Assembly: GCF_016461715.1 (NCBI RefSeq)
Contig: NZ_JAEMUI010000006.1
Location: 120,251-184,250 of the forward strand
DNA length: 64,000 bases
Source: Marinomonas spartinae
GTDB lineage: Bacteria > Pseudomonadota > Gammaproteobacteria > Pseudomonadales > Marinomonadaceae
Reading direction: 5' to 3'
Every line of letters starts with the position of its first letter. Position 1 is the stretch's first letter. Under the pieces are notes generated by a model that was not told where the DNA came from, made no database searches, and worked only from the letters and a program-made list of their open reading frames with translations. Positions 7,811 to 19,208 of this stretch are shown piece by piece. A program made the translations under genes and the position numbers.

Positions 7811-10648
7811 ATGCACGAAAGTTTAATGGAGTTGCTATGGAGCACTTCTCAATTTTCAGGTGGAAACTTGGAATATGTTGAGGGGTTGTTTGAAAGCTAC
7901 CTAGTCGATCCGAACTCTGTGTCGGAAGAATGGCGGAAATGTTTTGATCAACTACCTCGCGTGAGTGAGGCTCAATCAACAGATCTACCGCACTCAGTAA
8001 TTCAACAACAATTTTTAGAAATTGGCAAAAATAAATTTCGCACAATGCCTGTATCAACGGGTGTTGCTGCAAGTTCAGAACATGAACAAAAGCAAATCAA
8101 TGTTTTGCAATTGATTAATGCTTACCGTGTTCGAGGTCATCAGCACGCATCGTTAGACCCACTTGGGCTTCAAAAGCGTGAAAAAGTCGCAGACCTTGAT
8201 ATTAGTTATCATCAGCTGACTGGTGCTGACTTTGATACTCAATTTAAAACGGGCTCTTTGTTTTTTAACAAGGAATCTATGAAGTTAAGCGAGATCATCG
8301 CCGAGCTTGAAAAAACCTATTGCAGTACCATTGGTTACGAGTTCATGCACATTGTTGATACTCAAGAAAAAGCTTGGCTACAACAGCGTGTGGAATCCGT
8401 TCGATCCCGTCCAGAATTTTCCCCAGAAACTCGCCAGAATTTGTTAGAGCGACTAACCGCCGCAGAAGGTCTTGAAAAATACTTAGCGAGTCGTTACCCA
8501 GGGGCGAAGCGTTTTGGTTTAGAGGGCGGTGAAAGCTTAATTCCAATGGTAAACGAGCTGATCCAGCGCTCTGGCTCATTAGGAGCAAAAGAAGTTGTGA
8601 TTGGTATGGCCCACCGTGGTCGTCTAAACGTCTTGGTGAATACATTAGGGAAAAGCCCTAAAGATCTGTTTGACGAATTCGAAGGTAAAAAACTTGTTAA
8701 TACCTCTGGTGATGTTAAATACCACCAAGGTTTTTCTTCTAATGTGATGACCTCAGGTGGTGAGGTGCACATTGCGTTGTCGTTTAACCCATCACACTTA
8801 GAGATTGTTTCTCCCGTAGTGGAAGGTTCTGTTCGCGCACGTCAGGATCGCCGTAAAGATACAATCGGTAAAACCGTTGTACCTATTTCGATTCATGGTG
8901 ATGCTGCATTTGCGGGACAAGGCGTGGTGATGGAGACATTCCAGATGTCTCAAACACGCGGTTATCGCACTGGTGGTACAGTTCACGTTGTTATTAACAA
9001 CCAAGTTGGTTTTACCACTAACCGTCAAGATGACTCCCGTTCAACTGAGTATGCAACCGATGTAGCTAAAATGATTCAGGCGCCTATTTTCCATGTGAAT
9101 GGAGATGATCCTGAGGCTGTGTTGTTTGTTACTCAATTGGCATTAGATTACCGTTATGAGTTTGGCCGTGATGTTGTGATCGACATGGTATGTTACCGTC
9201 GTCGTGGGCACAATGAAACGGATGAGCCTTCAGGTACTCAACCATTGATGTACAGTGTTATCAACAAATTAAAAACAACTCGTACATTATATGCAGAGCG
9301 CTTGGTTGCTGAGAATGTACTGACTGAAGCGCAAGCCGAAGCAATGGTTGGCGAAAACCGCCAAGATTTAGATGATGGCCGCCATGTTGCTAAGAGTCTA
9401 GTGCTTGAGCCTAAATCCGATTTGTTTGTTGACTGGAAACCTTACATTGGCGTCGAATGGACGGATGCGGGTGACACAACTTATCCGCTTGCTAAATTGC
9501 AAGAAGTGGCGAAAAAATTAACGGCTATTCCTGATGGGGTGGTGGTTCAGCGTCAAGTTCAAAAGATTTATCAAGACCGCGATAAAATGACAGCGGGGGC
9601 ATTGCCTCTTAACTGGGGGTATGCTGAGACATTAGCATTTGGCACTTTGTTAGAGCAAGGCTATCCTATTCGCATAACAGGTCAAGACTCTGGGCGTGGT
9701 ACGTTCTCTCATCGCCATGCGGTGATTCATAGCCAAAAAGATGGCAGCACATACATTCCGCTAAAACATCTTTCTGATGATCAGCCGACTTTGGATCTTT
9801 ACGATTCTTTCTTGTCTGAAGAAGCGGTATTGGCATTCGAATATGGCTACTCAACAACCTCGCCAAAAGGCTTGGTTATTTGGGAAGCGCAATTTGGTGA
9901 CTTCGCAAACGGTGCCCAAGTGGTAATTGACCAGTTCATTACCAGTGGTGAGCACAAATGGGGCCGCTTGTGCGGTTTGACCATGTTGTTGCCACATGGT
10001 TACGAAGGTCAGGGTCCTGAGCACTCCTCAGCACGTCTTGAACGCTTCATGCAATTGTGTGCGGAGTACAACATCCAAGTATGTGTTCCAACAACGCCAT
10101 CACAGATTTTCCATATCCTTCGCCGTCAAGCCATTCGTCCTATGCGTCGTCCGCTTGTCATTATGTCTCCTAAGAGTTTGCTTCGTCACAAGCAGGCAAT
10201 CTCAACATTAGAAGAGTTGGCTGAGGGTAGCTTCAAAACGGTATTGCCAGAAACATCACAAACCATTGAAGCAGATAAGGTAAAACGTATCGTGTTGTGT
10301 AGTGGTAAAGTTTACTACGACTTGATTAATCGTCGTGATGAGCTTGAAAAAGATGATGTTGCCGTGATTCGTCTAGAGCAATTGTATCCGTTCCCATACG
10401 ATGATCTTGAGTCGGTGTTGGGGCAATACAAAAATGTTGAGAGTTTGGTTTGGTGTCAAGAAGAGCCTAAAAACCAAGGGGCTTGGCATTCTAACCGTCA
10501 CCGTATGAATCGAGTATTGGAAAAGCTGTATCCAAAACTGTCAATTCGTTTTGCTGGTCGCATGTCGTCCGCAGCGCCTGCCGCTGGTTATATGTCTGTC
10601 CATGTTGAAGAACAAGAAGCGCTAGTCAACGATGCCTTAGTTGGTTAG
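7811..10648 (+). CDS. sucA: 2-Oxoglutarate dehydrogenase E1 component
   Basis: Thiamine-diphosphate enzyme that decarboxylates 2-oxoglutarate and transfers succinyl to the E2 lipoyl group. It has 945 residues, the family's usual size. The N-terminal E2-binding segment (SGGNLEYVEGLFESYLVDP) is followed by GMAHRGRLNVL, the ThDP region HGDAAFAGQGVV...NNQVGFTT, and the transketolase-like domain with GQDSGRGTFSHRHAV. The ATG at 7811 is used; an in-frame ATG five codons later is possible. First gene of sucAB-lpd-sucCD. Confidence 0.97.
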   Translation: MHESLMELLWSTSQFSGGNLEYVEGLFESYLVDPNSVSEEWRKCFDQLPRVSEAQSTDLPHSVIQQQFLEIGKNKFRTMPVSTGVAASSEHEQKQINVLQLINAYRVRGHQHASLDPLGLQKREKVADLDISYHQLTGADFDTQFKTGSLFFNKESMKLSEIIAELEKTYCSTIGYEFMHIVDTQEKAWLQQRVESVRSRPEFSPETRQNLLERLTAAEGLEKYLASRYPGAKRFGLEGGESLIPMVNELIQRSGSLGAKEVVIGMAHRGRLNVLVNTLGKSPKDLFDEFEGKKLVNTSGDVKYHQGFSSNVMTSGGEVHIALSFNPSHLEIVSPVVEGSVRARQDRRKDTIGKTVVPISIHGDAAFAGQGVVMETFQMSQTRGYRTGGTVHVVINNQVGFTTNRQDDSRSTEYATDVAKMIQAPIFHVNGDDPEAVLFVTQLALDYRYEFGRDVVIDMVCYRRRGHNETDEPSGTQPLMYSVINKLKTTRTLYAERLVAENVLTEAQAEAMVGENRQDLDDGRHVAKSLVLEPKSDLFVDWKPYIGVEWTDAGDTTYPLAKLQEVAKKLTAIPDGVVVQRQVQKIYQDRDKMTAGALPLNWGYAETLAFGTLLEQGYPIRITGQDSGRGTFSHRHAVIHSQKDGSTYIPLKHLSDDQPTLDLYDSFLSEEAVLAFEYGYSTTSPKGLVIWEAQFGDFANGAQVVIDQFITSGEHKWGRLCGLTMLLPHGYEGQGPEHSSARLERFMQLCAEYNIQVCVPTTPSQIFHILRRQAIRPMRRPLVIMSPKSLLRHKQAISTLEELAEGSFKTVLPETSQTIEADKVKRIVLCSGKVYYDLINRRDELEKDDVAVIRLEQLYPFPYDDLESVLGQYKNVESLVWCQEEPKNQGAWHSNRHRMNRVLEKLYPKLSIRFAGRMSSAAPAAGYMSVHVEEQEALVNDALVG

Positions 10649-10681
10649 CACCATAGCCTGTCAGAGAGATAAGGGTATAAG

Positions 10682-12205
10682 ATGAGTATTGAAATTAAAG
10701 CACCTGTTTTCCCAGAGTCCGTAGCAGACGGTACAGTCGCTACTTGGTACAAAAAGCCAGGCGAAGCCTGTGCCCGTGATGAGCACATTGTCGACATCGA
10801 AACGGACAAAGTAGTACTAGAAGTCGTTGCGCCAGCTGATGGTGTACTAAAAGAAGTCCATAAAAATGAAGGCGACACGGTTCTAAGTGCCGAAGTCCTT
10901 GCTACCTTTGAATCTGGTGCTGCGGCTTCTGCAGCGCCTGCTGAGAAGAAAGAAGCAGCACCTGCTGCCGCTTCTAGTTCTAACAATGCATCAGAAAGTG
11001 TGGATGTTAAAGCGCCAACTTTTCCAGAGTCTGTTGCTGAAGGCACCGTTGCGACTTGGCATAAAAAAGTAGGTGAGGCATGTTCTCGTGATGAACTTAT
11101 TGTCGACATTGAAACAGACAAAGTGGTTCTTGAAGTAGTTGCTCCTGCTGACGGCGTTATTGGTGAAATACTTAAAGCAGAAGGTGAGACCGTACAAAGT
11201 GCAGAAGTGCTTGCTAAGTTCCAAGTTGGTGCTTCAGCTTCATCTTCTTCTGCTCAAGAAGCGGCAGCGCCTGCTGCGGCAGAAGCAGAAAGTGATGAAG
11301 ACGGTGTAGCGGGCCCTGCTGCCCGTAAAGCATTAGCAGAAGCGGGTTTAACTGCGTCTCAGGTGAAAGGTACTGGTAAAGGTGGTCGCATCACAAAAGA
11401 AGATGTTGATGCAGCGGTGAAAGCAAAACCTGCTTCAGCGCCAGCGGCTGCACCAGCGGCGAAAGCAGCACCAGCGGCTATGCCTGCGTTGGGTGCGGAT
11501 GGCCGTATTGAAAAACGCGTCCCAATGACACGTTTACGTGCCACAATCGCCAAGCGCCTTGTTGAAGCTCAACAAACAGCGGCGATGTTGACAACGTATA
11601 ACGAAGTGGACATGGGTCCTGTTATGGAGATCCGTAAGAAGTACAAAGATTTGTTCATGAAGACTCACAACGGCACTAAGCTTGGTTTCATGTCCTTCTT
11701 TGTTAAAGCGGCGACAGAAGCGCTTAAACGCTTCCCTGCTGTGAACGCCTCTATCGACGGAAATGACATGGTCTACCATGGTTACCAAGACATCGGCGTG
11801 GCGGTATCGACTGACCGTGGTTTGATGGTTCCAGTGCTTCGTAACACGGAAGCGATGGGTCTTGCTGATATCGAATCTAGCATCATGGACTTCGCTGTTC
11901 GTGGTCGTGATGGTAAATTGGGTATGGACGACATGCAAGGCGGTACCTTTACTATCACTAACGGTGGTACGTTCGGTTCCTTGATGTCAACACCAATCAT
12001 CAACCCACCACAAACGGCTATCTTGGGTATGCATAAAATTCAAGAGCGCCCAATGGCGGTAAATGGTCAGGTTGTCATTAAGCCAATGATGTACCTAGCG
12101 CTTTCTTATGACCACCGTATGATTGATGGTAAAGAAGCTGTACAGTTCTTGGTGACAATCAAAGAACTTCTAGAAGACCCAGCACGTCTTCTACTAGAAA
12201 TCTAA
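10682..12205 (+). CDS. sucB: 2-Oxoglutarate dehydrogenase E2 (dihydrolipoyl succinyltransferase) with two lipoyl domains
   Basis: Core acyltransferase that moves succinyl from lipoamide to CoA. It has 507 residues, about 100 more than E. coli SucB, because the lipoyl domain is duplicated. Domain 1 spans about residues 2-78 and domain 2 about 106-182, each with [11 protein letters not shown] (lipoyl Lys43 and Lys147, offset 104). Ala/Pro/Ser-rich linkers follow each. The E1/E3-binding domain is near 210-250 ([11 protein letters not shown]) and the catalytic domain ends with YDHRMIDG (His478, Asp482). The two copies differ at many codons, so the duplication is not recent. Confidence 0.96.
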   Translation: MSIEIKAPVFPESVADGTVATWYKKPGEACARDEHIVDIETDKVVLEVVAPADGVLKEVHKNEGDTVLSAEVLATFESGAAASAAPAEKKEAAPAAASSSNNASESVDVKAPTFPESVAEGTVATWHKKVGEACSRDELIVDIETDKVVLEVVAPADGVIGEILKAEGETVQSAEVLAKFQVGASASSSSAQEAAAPAAAEAESDEDGVAGPAARKALAEAGLTASQVKGTGKGGRITKEDVDAAVKAKPASAPAAAPAAKAAPAAMPALGADGRIEKRVPMTRLRATIAKRLVEAQQTAAMLTTYNEVDMGPVMEIRKKYKDLFMKTHNGTKLGFMSFFVKAATEALKRFPAVNASIDGNDMVYHGYQDIGVAVSTDRGLMVPVLRNTEAMGLADIESSIMDFAVRGRDGKLGMDDMQGGTFTITNGGTFGSLMSTPIINPPQTAILGMHKIQERPMAVNGQVVIKPMMYLALSYDHRMIDGKEAVQFLVTIKELLEDPARLLLEI

Positions 12206-12240
12206 GTATTCGTAGCAAAACTGATGTTATGAATTGACTT

Positions 12241-12267
12241 TGTTGTGGTCTTAAAAGGACCACAACA
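12241..12267. other. Intercistronic hairpin between sucB and lpd
   Basis: Perfect 10-bp stem TGTTGTGGTC / GACCACAACA with a 7-base loop and no T run. Probably an mRNA processing or stability element rather than a terminator. Confidence 0.6.
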
Positions 12268-12281
12268 GTTCGACAAGATAA

Positions 12282-13733
<1,452 letters not shown>

Positions 13734-13746
13734 TACGTAATTCGAT

Positions 13747-13770
13747 TTGCCGGCCTTGAGCCGGCAATTT
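13747..13770 (+). terminator. Weak terminator-like hairpin between lpd and sucC
   Basis: Perfect stem TTGCCGGC / GCCGGCAA with a 5-base loop followed by only TTTCTGT. It may attenuate transcription into sucCD or protect the upstream mRNA. Confidence 0.5.
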
Positions 13771-13823
13771 CTGTCCTAACGGGCGGAGCTTATCTCAATC
13801 ATTTATATGAGCGGAAGAATCAA

Positions 13824-14990
13824 ATGAACCTACATGAATATCAGGCTAAACAGCTTTTTGCTGAATATGGCCTGCCAGTATCTACAGGGTACGCAGTAGA
13901 CACGCCTGAAGAGGCCGTGGAAGCAGCGAAAAAAATTGGTGGTGACAAGTGGGTTGTAAAAGCTCAAGTTCACGCAGGTGGCCGTGGTAAAGCTGGTGGC
14001 GTAAAACTTGTTGATTCTTATGATGAAGTAAAAGCATTTGCAGCAAACTGGTTAGGTAAAAATCTTGTTACTTACCAAACTGACGAAAAAGGTCAGCCTG
14101 TTGCTAAGATCCTAGTTGAATCTTGCACTGACATCGCAAACGAATTGTACCTAGGGGCTGTTGTTGACCGTTCAACTCGTAGAGTGGTTTTCATGGCGTC
14201 TACCGAAGGTGGCGTTGAAATCGAGAAAGTGGCGGAAGAAACCCCAGAGCTAATCCACAAAGCGATCATCGATCCTCTAGTGGGTGCACAGCCTTACCAA
14301 GCACGCGAAATCGCGTTCAAAATGGGTCTAAATGCCGCTCAAATCAAGCAGTTCACTAAGATCTTCCTTGGTTTGTCACAAATGTTCCATGACTATGATT
14401 TCGCACTGCTAGAAATCAACCCTCTTGTTATTACTGACGAAGGTAACCTTCACTGTCTAGATGGTAAAATCAACATCGACAGCAACGCGGTATACCGTCA
14501 GAAAAAAATGCAAGAGTTCCACGATCCATCTCAAGAAGATGAGCGTGAAGCGCATGCGGCACAGTGGGAACTTAACTACGTTGCATTAGACGGAAACGTA
14601 GGTTGCATGGTAAACGGTGCTGGTCTAGCAATGGGTACTATGGACATTGTTAACTTACACGGCGGTAAACCTGCTAACTTCCTAGACGTAGGTGGCGGTG
14701 CAACGAAAGAGCGTGTTGCTGAAGCATTCAAAATCATCCTTTCTGACAGCAATGTTAAAGCGGTATTGGTTAACATCTTCGGTGGTATCGTACGTTGTGA
14801 CATGATTGCTGAAGGTATCATCGGTGCAGTAGAACAAGTAGGTGTTAACGTGCCTGTTGTTGTACGTCTTGAAGGTACTAACGCAGAAAAAGGCCGTGAA
14901 GTTCTAGCGAACTCTGGTCTAGACATCATTGCTGCGAAAAGTCTTAAAGACGCAGCTGAACAAGTTGTTAAAGCTGCGGAGGGCAAATAA
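13824..14990 (+). CDS. sucC: Succinyl-CoA ligase (ADP-forming) beta subunit
   Basis: Nucleotide-binding subunit of succinyl-CoA synthetase, 388 residues as in E. coli. It begins [12 protein letters not shown], carries the ATP-grasp segment [19 protein letters not shown], and the C-terminal ligase domain with [12 protein letters not shown] and [15 protein letters not shown]. Ribosome site GCGGAAG. The stop is two bases from sucD, so the subunits are coupled. Confidence 0.98.
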   Translation: MNLHEYQAKQLFAEYGLPVSTGYAVDTPEEAVEAAKKIGGDKWVVKAQVHAGGRGKAGGVKLVDSYDEVKAFAANWLGKNLVTYQTDEKGQPVAKILVESCTDIANELYLGAVVDRSTRRVVFMASTEGGVEIEKVAEETPELIHKAIIDPLVGAQPYQAREIAFKMGLNAAQIKQFTKIFLGLSQMFHDYDFALLEINPLVITDEGNLHCLDGKINIDSNAVYRQKKMQEFHDPSQEDEREAHAAQWELNYVALDGNVGCMVNGAGLAMGTMDIVNLHGGKPANFLDVGGGATKERVAEAFKIILSDSNVKAVLVNIFGGIVRCDMIAEGIIGAVEQVGVNVPVVVRLEGTNAEKGREVLANSGLDIIAAKSLKDAAEQVVKAAEGK

Positions 14991-14992
14991 TA

Positions 14993-15865
14993 ATGTCTGT
15001 TCTAATTAACAAAGATACTAAAGTAATCTGTCAGGGTTTCACTGGCGGCCAAGGTACATTCCACTCTGAGCAAGCGATTGCTTACGGAACGAAAATGGTT
15101 GGTGGTGTTACTCCAGGTAAAGGTGGTCAAACTCACCTAGGTCTACCTGTATTCAACACAGTAAAAGAAGCGGTAGAAGAAACAGGCGCAGAAGCATCTG
15201 TTATCTATGTTCCAGCGCCTTTCTGTAAAGACTCTATCCTTGAAGCAGCAAATGCTGGTATCAAGTTGATCGTTTGTATCACTGAAGGTGTACCAACGCT
15301 TGATATGCTTGACTGCAAAGTGAAGTGTGACGAGCTTGGTGTTCGCCTAATCGGCCCTAACTGCCCAGGTGTTATCACACCAGGTGAATGTAAGATCGGT
15401 ATCATGCCTGGCCACATCCACTTGCCAGGTAAAGTTGGTATCGTGTCTCGTTCTGGTACATTGACTTATGAAGCGGTTAAGCAAACAACAGATGCTGGCT
15501 TCGGTCAATCTACTTGTGTTGGTATCGGTGGCGATCCAATCCCTGGTTCTAACTTCATCGACATTCTAGAAATGTTCCAAAACGATCCTCAAACTGAAGC
15601 GATCGTTATGATCGGTGAGATCGGTGGTACAGCAGAAGAAGAAGCGGCAGCTTACATCAAAGCAAACGTAACAAAACCTGTTGTGTCTTACATTGCTGGT
15701 GTAACAGCACCTGCTGGTAAGCGTATGGGTCACGCTGGTGCGATCATTTCTGGCGGTAAAGGTACAGCTGATGAGAAATTCGCAGCTCTACAAGATGCAG
15801 GCGTTAAGACTGTTCGCTCTCTAGCAGACATCGGTGCTGCACTTAAAGAAATTACTGGCTGGTAA
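14993..15865 (+). CDS. sucD: Succinyl-CoA ligase (ADP-forming) alpha subunit
   Basis: CoA-binding subunit of succinyl-CoA synthetase, 290 residues. The Rossmann start is [18 protein letters not shown], the CoA-binding portion includes [20 protein letters not shown], and the phosphorylated His is in [10 protein letters not shown] near residue 246. It follows sucC by two bases and is the last gene of the TCA operon, ending before a strong terminator. Confidence 0.98.
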   Translation: MSVLINKDTKVICQGFTGGQGTFHSEQAIAYGTKMVGGVTPGKGGQTHLGLPVFNTVKEAVEETGAEASVIYVPAPFCKDSILEAANAGIKLIVCITEGVPTLDMLDCKVKCDELGVRLIGPNCPGVITPGECKIGIMPGHIHLPGKVGIVSRSGTLTYEAVKQTTDAGFGQSTCVGIGGDPIPGSNFIDILEMFQNDPQTEAIVMIGEIGGTAEEEAAAYIKANVTKPVVSYIAGVTAPAGKRMGHAGAIISGGKGTADEKFAALQDAGVKTVRSLADIGAALKEITGW

Positions 15866-15895
15866 GTCGATAATTTCACTATAAATCTTTATAGT

Positions 15896-15925
15896 AAAAT
15901 CCCTGCCTAGGCAGGGATTTTTTTT
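15896..15925. terminator. Intrinsic terminator after sucD
   Basis: AAAATCCCTGCC pairs with GGCAGGGATTTT (a near-palindrome), followed by a run of T. A smaller AT hairpin (ACTATAAA / TTTATAGT) lies just before it. Confidence 0.9.
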
Positions 15926-15951
15926 GCTTATTTTTCTCTAACGGTGATGTG

Positions 15952-16170
15952 ATGGTTCAAGAAAAGAGTGAGGCAATATGCCCAATATGTGCTAGGGCGA
16001 ATGCCTGCAACGCGCAGGATAATTGTTGGTGTTTTCATGATATTGTTCCCGATTCCTTGCTGGCTCTTTTAGCAACACATCATATTGACCGACGCTGTGT
16101 CTGTCAGACTTGTATTGATTGCTTTAAATCCGATCCTGAGCACTTTGAGCAAACCTATTTTACACGCTAA
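15952..16170 (+). CDS. Cysteine-rich CWC-type small protein
   Basis: A 72-residue protein with eight cysteines, including CPICARANACN, the NCWCF motif and CVCQTCIDCF, matching the cysteine-rich CWC family (function unknown; a metal-binding role is likely but unproven). The ATG at 15952 is chosen; a GTG one codon earlier (15949) is also possible. It lies alone between the sucD terminator and a MITE. Confidence 0.75.
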   Translation: MVQEKSEAICPICARANACNAQDNCWCFHDIVPDSLLALLATHHIDRRCVCQTCIDCFKSDPEHFEQTYFTR

Positions 16171-16313
16171 GCACGGCTATGAATAACCTCAAAACAGAGT
16201 AGTTTTGCTCACTTTCTTTTTTCCTGTGGCTCTATATGCTTAGCCAATATATCGGCCAAACTCAGAGGGTCTATAGCGGCTTTATCCGCTGATTGTGTAG
16301 AGTGTTTTAACTT

Positions 16314-16452
16314 GAGACCTTTGCACGATGTCACGAGCGACGCCAAAACGCGGCAAAAACAGACGAGAAAGCGGAGTTTATAGCTATAAATGAGCATTTT
16401 GAGCCTGTTTTTAACAAAGTATTGGCAAGCGCAGTAGTCGTGCAAAAGTCTC
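16314..16452 (-). mobile_element. 139-bp MITE, copy A
   Basis: Non-coding element with 15-bp terminal inverted repeats, GAGACCTTTGCACGA on the left and TCGTGCAAAAGTCTC on the right (one mismatch). It is bounded by perfect 5-bp direct repeats AACTT (16309-16313 and 16453-16457). It is about 96 percent identical, in opposite orientation, to 57982-58120 (five differences by eye). It carries no transposase and must be mobilised in trans. Confidence 0.85.
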
Positions 16453-16478
16453 AACTTGTTATTTTGCTGTGTAAATAA

Positions 16479-16510
16479 CGGCACTGACTGGAATGCGCTA
16501 GGCAGTGCCG
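16479..16510 (-). terminator. Hairpin after the OFA transporter gene
   Basis: CGGCACTG pairs with CAGTGCCG just past the stop codon of the reverse-strand transporter gene. The following T run is short, so termination strength is uncertain. Confidence 0.5.
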
Positions 16511-16518
16511 GGTTTGCG

Positions 16519-18261
16519 TTATGCTTTTAGGTCTGGGTGAGTATGACTTACGTGATGTTTCGCTTGGACCGGCCTTACCATTAGATTGGCGAAAAATGCA
16601 ATGACTAGTAAGCCAGCCATGACATACATGGTTGTGTTGTACAGGCTAGAGGTTGGGTCAATAGTACCAATCGGGGCTATTTCCATTAACTTGGCAACCG
16701 TGACCGTTTTGGCCGTCACTAACTCATTTAATTGACTGATAGGCGCGTTAAACTTGGTTTGAAACGCGGCGGGGTCGATCTTGCTGGCTAAATTTTTGAT
16801 GGCATTTTCGACGGATAAGTTTCTTAAATACGTAATAACAAACGGCCCAAGAACGCCCGCAGTTGACCAAGCGGTTAATAAACGCCCATGTATACCGCCA
16901 ACGTGAAGAGTGCCAAAAATATCGGCCAAATACGCAGGGATAGTCGCAAAGCCACCACCATACATTGTAAAAATAATCATGGTCGCCGCATAAAATAAAA
17001 TGAGCCAAGTGACGGATGGATCGGCGCTGACGGCAGAGGCGGCATAAGGAATGGAAAGGTACAAAAGTGTACCGATGACAAAAAAGCAATGAAACGTGTT
17101 TTTGCGGCCAATAAAGTCGGAGGTCGATGCCCAGAAAAAGCGGCCGCACATATTAAACACTGAAATCATTAGAACATAAGTGCCAGCAAAGCTGGCGGTA
17201 GCAATCGTGGGTAAGGTTGTCCCAAAAATTTCTGTCATCATGGTTTTTGCGATACCAATGACACCAATTCCTGCGGTAACGTTAAAACATAATACAATCC
17301 ATAAAAGCCAGAATTGAGGTGTTTTTAACGACTGATCAATATGGACGCTATTGGTCGTGATCATGTTGCTAATGGCATTGTCTTTAACGGGTGGAACCCA
17401 TCCTTCCGGTTTCCAGTTTTTCGCAGGAATACGATACGCGAAAGAAGCCAGTATCATTATAATAAAATAAACAATGCCAAGGGTAAGAAACACACTAGAG
17501 GCGCCAGTATTTCCTGTGCCAACCACATACACACCGGCATCGCCAGGCATAGGAAGTTTAGCGGCTTCCGCAGCCGTTGCGACCACTACTTCTACCTTAC
17601 CACTTGCCAATTCAGCAAAACGCTTACCGCCTTCTGTGATTAAATAAACGGCCGATTCAGTACCAAGATAGGTCGGTGCAGTGGCAAACTTTGCCAATAA
17701 ATAAGTGATTAGTGGCGCGCCAATGATAGCACCACCACCAAACCCCATGATTGCCATACCAGTTGCCATACCTCTTTTATCAGGGAACCAGCGTAACAGG
17801 GTTGATACAGGAGATACGTAGCCAAGTCCTAAGCCGCAGCCGCCTAATACGCCATACCCCAAATAGAGAAGCCATAATTGATGGGTGGAAATGCCGATAC
17901 TGCCAATAATAAAGCCACCGCCCCAAAGAAAGGCAGCAGTGACGCCAACACAACGAGGCCCAACCTCTTCAAGCCACTTTCCTGCGATGGCGGCAGCAAG
18001 CCCCAAAAACACAATAGCTACTGAAAAAATCCAAACGACACTGCTTAAACTCCAGTCTTCTGCAGCACTGGTCACAACGCCAAACTCTTTGGTTAGCGCT
18101 GGGTTGAAAATGCTCCAAGCGTAAACAGAACCAATGCATAAATGAATGGCAATAGAGGCGGGAGGGACAAGCCAACGATTAAAACCGGGGGAGGCAACAA
18201 TTTTATCTTTCATTAAAAAAGAGAATAAATGCTGAGCAGAATTTGCTTGTTTCATTTTCAT
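16519..18261 (-). CDS. OFA-family MFS transporter (oxalate/formate antiporter-like)
   Basis: Inner-membrane carrier of 580 residues with about 12 transmembrane helices. Family marks are PPASIAIHLCIGSVYAWSIF in helix 1, LGGCGLGLGYVSPVSTLLRWFPDKRG in the loop between helices 4 and 5, and GGIHGRLLTAWSTAGVLGP. A soluble insertion of ~60 residues lies in the middle and a second near residues 490-530, as in the long OFA subgroup. The substrate cannot be read from sequence; a small carboxylate is likely given the family and the nearby symporter. Two closely spaced ATGs (18261 and 18255) could start it. Confidence 0.85.
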   Translation of the reverse strand: MKMKQANSAQHLFSFLMKDKIVASPGFNRWLVPPASIAIHLCIGSVYAWSIFNPALTKEFGVVTSAAEDWSLSSVVWIFSVAIVFLGLAAAIAGKWLEEVGPRCVGVTAAFLWGGGFIIGSIGISTHQLWLLYLGYGVLGGCGLGLGYVSPVSTLLRWFPDKRGMATGMAIMGFGGGAIIGAPLITYLLAKFATAPTYLGTESAVYLITEGGKRFAELASGKVEVVVATAAEAAKLPMPGDAGVYVVGTGNTGASSVFLTLGIVYFIIMILASFAYRIPAKNWKPEGWVPPVKDNAISNMITTNSVHIDQSLKTPQFWLLWIVLCFNVTAGIGVIGIAKTMMTEIFGTTLPTIATASFAGTYVLMISVFNMCGRFFWASTSDFIGRKNTFHCFFVIGTLLYLSIPYAASAVSADPSVTWLILFYAATMIIFTMYGGGFATIPAYLADIFGTLHVGGIHGRLLTAWSTAGVLGPFVITYLRNLSVENAIKNLASKIDPAAFQTKFNAPISQLNELVTAKTVTVAKLMEIAPIGTIDPTSSLYNTTMYVMAGLLVIAFFANLMVRPVQAKHHVSHTHPDLKA

Positions 18262-18564
18262 ATCCCTTGTTGTTGTAATTTTTGTAAATTTATTGTTATT
18301 TTTTTGTCAGTTTTTATAGCTTTGAATTGCATCATAGCGGAAAAAAGAGATTTATCCATTAGATTTTTTTATTGATCTTTTTATTGGTTGGGGGTATTTA
18401 GTTCTTTGTTGGCTAAAGAAAGGGCTTTTTATTTTTCGTCTTTCACTATGTTTGTCATGAAGCTATTCTAGATCGAAAGCTTTGTGAAACTAAAACGGCA
18501 TGGTTTGCCTGTTCATGCATTCAGGGATAGAGTATTTCTACTAACAGTAATACGAGGATAAGTA
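18262..18564. other. Divergent intergenic region
   Basis: A 303-bp AT-rich interval with several T runs between the OFA transporter and the lipoprotein gene. No gene, operator or strong hairpin was recognised; it should contain two divergent promoters. Confidence 0.5.
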
Positions 18565-19056
18565 ATGGTAAGCTCAAATAATAAAACGATTACTCGAACG
18601 ATGACGCGTGGTGTCGTGGCGGCACTACTGGTGACTCAGCTAACGGCATGTGGAACGATTTTATACCCTGATCGTCGCGGTCAAGAGTCTGGAAGGATTG
18701 ATGTGGGCGTGGCAGTATTGGATGCGCTTGGGTTACTGTTTTTCTTTGTACCTGGTGTGGTTGCTTTTGGTGTTGACTTTGCGACGGGGGCTATCTACTT
18801 ACCGGGGGGTAAAGTTGCTTCGCTAACACCTGATGAACTCAACAAAATAAAAGAAGGGCAAGACAAAGTGAATGTAGGTGCTTTGCAAACTATTCTAGCT
18901 CAACGAGGTGATATTGACCTTCCTAAAGCGGCCTCTAAAGATCACTTAGGTGTCGTGGCAATGTCTTCTAAACAGGCTTTACTGAATGCGATCAATTCGC
19001 CTAGCCAAGCGGTTGCTATGGCATCTCACTCTGCTACTTCCGTCGCCTATCAATAG
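18565..19056 (+). CDS. Predicted lipoprotein of unknown function
   Basis: A 163-residue protein with a long n-region, a hydrophobic segment and a lipobox LTAC (Cys at about residue 29), so probably a lipoprotein. The CGTILYPDRRGQ segment directly after the cysteine and the hydrophobic ALGLLFFFVPGVVAFGVDFATGAIYLP belong to a widespread uncharacterised family sometimes misnamed polynucleotide phosphorylase in databases. A second hydrophobic stretch around residues 48-70 could be membrane-inserted. Ribosome site AGGATAAGT precedes the ATG. Confidence 0.7.
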   Translation: MVSSNNKTITRTMTRGVVAALLVTQLTACGTILYPDRRGQESGRIDVGVAVLDALGLLFFFVPGVVAFGVDFATGAIYLPGGKVASLTPDELNKIKEGQDKVNVGALQTILAQRGDIDLPKAASKDHLGVVAMSSKQALLNAINSPSQAVAMASHSATSVAYQ

Positions 19057-19085
19057 GCTATTTCACTTAATTACTTCGTATTCGA

Positions 19086-19147
19086 CTCATCATCCTATTT
19101 GGAGGACGACAGTGTGCTACTGTTAATTTTCCAAATAGGGTGATGAG
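19086..19147. repeat. 62-bp near-perfect long hairpin
   Basis: CTCATCATCCTATTTGGA pairs with TCCAAATAGGGTGATGAG (18 bp, one wobble), with a second hairpin (ACAGT / ACTGT) in the loop. It lies after the lipoprotein gene with no T run. It could be a REP-like element or a 3' stabiliser. Confidence 0.6.
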
Positions 19148-19208
19148 CCATGAGGTGCCTTCATCACCTGAGTTTGATTCGATATTAAATACGATTGTCT
19201 TATTGTAT

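Noticed and set aside
7602..7826. 74-codon open frame before sucA
   Set aside because: Lies in the structured sucA leader, has no ribosome site, overlaps the sucA start and shows no protein-like pattern.
10645..11121. 158-codon reverse frame opposite sucB
   Set aside because: Antisense shadow of the Ala/Ser-rich linkers and duplicated lipoyl domains.
16209..16484. 91-codon reverse frame
   Set aside because: Mostly the MITE sequence read through; the similar frame in the second MITE copy is not preserved.
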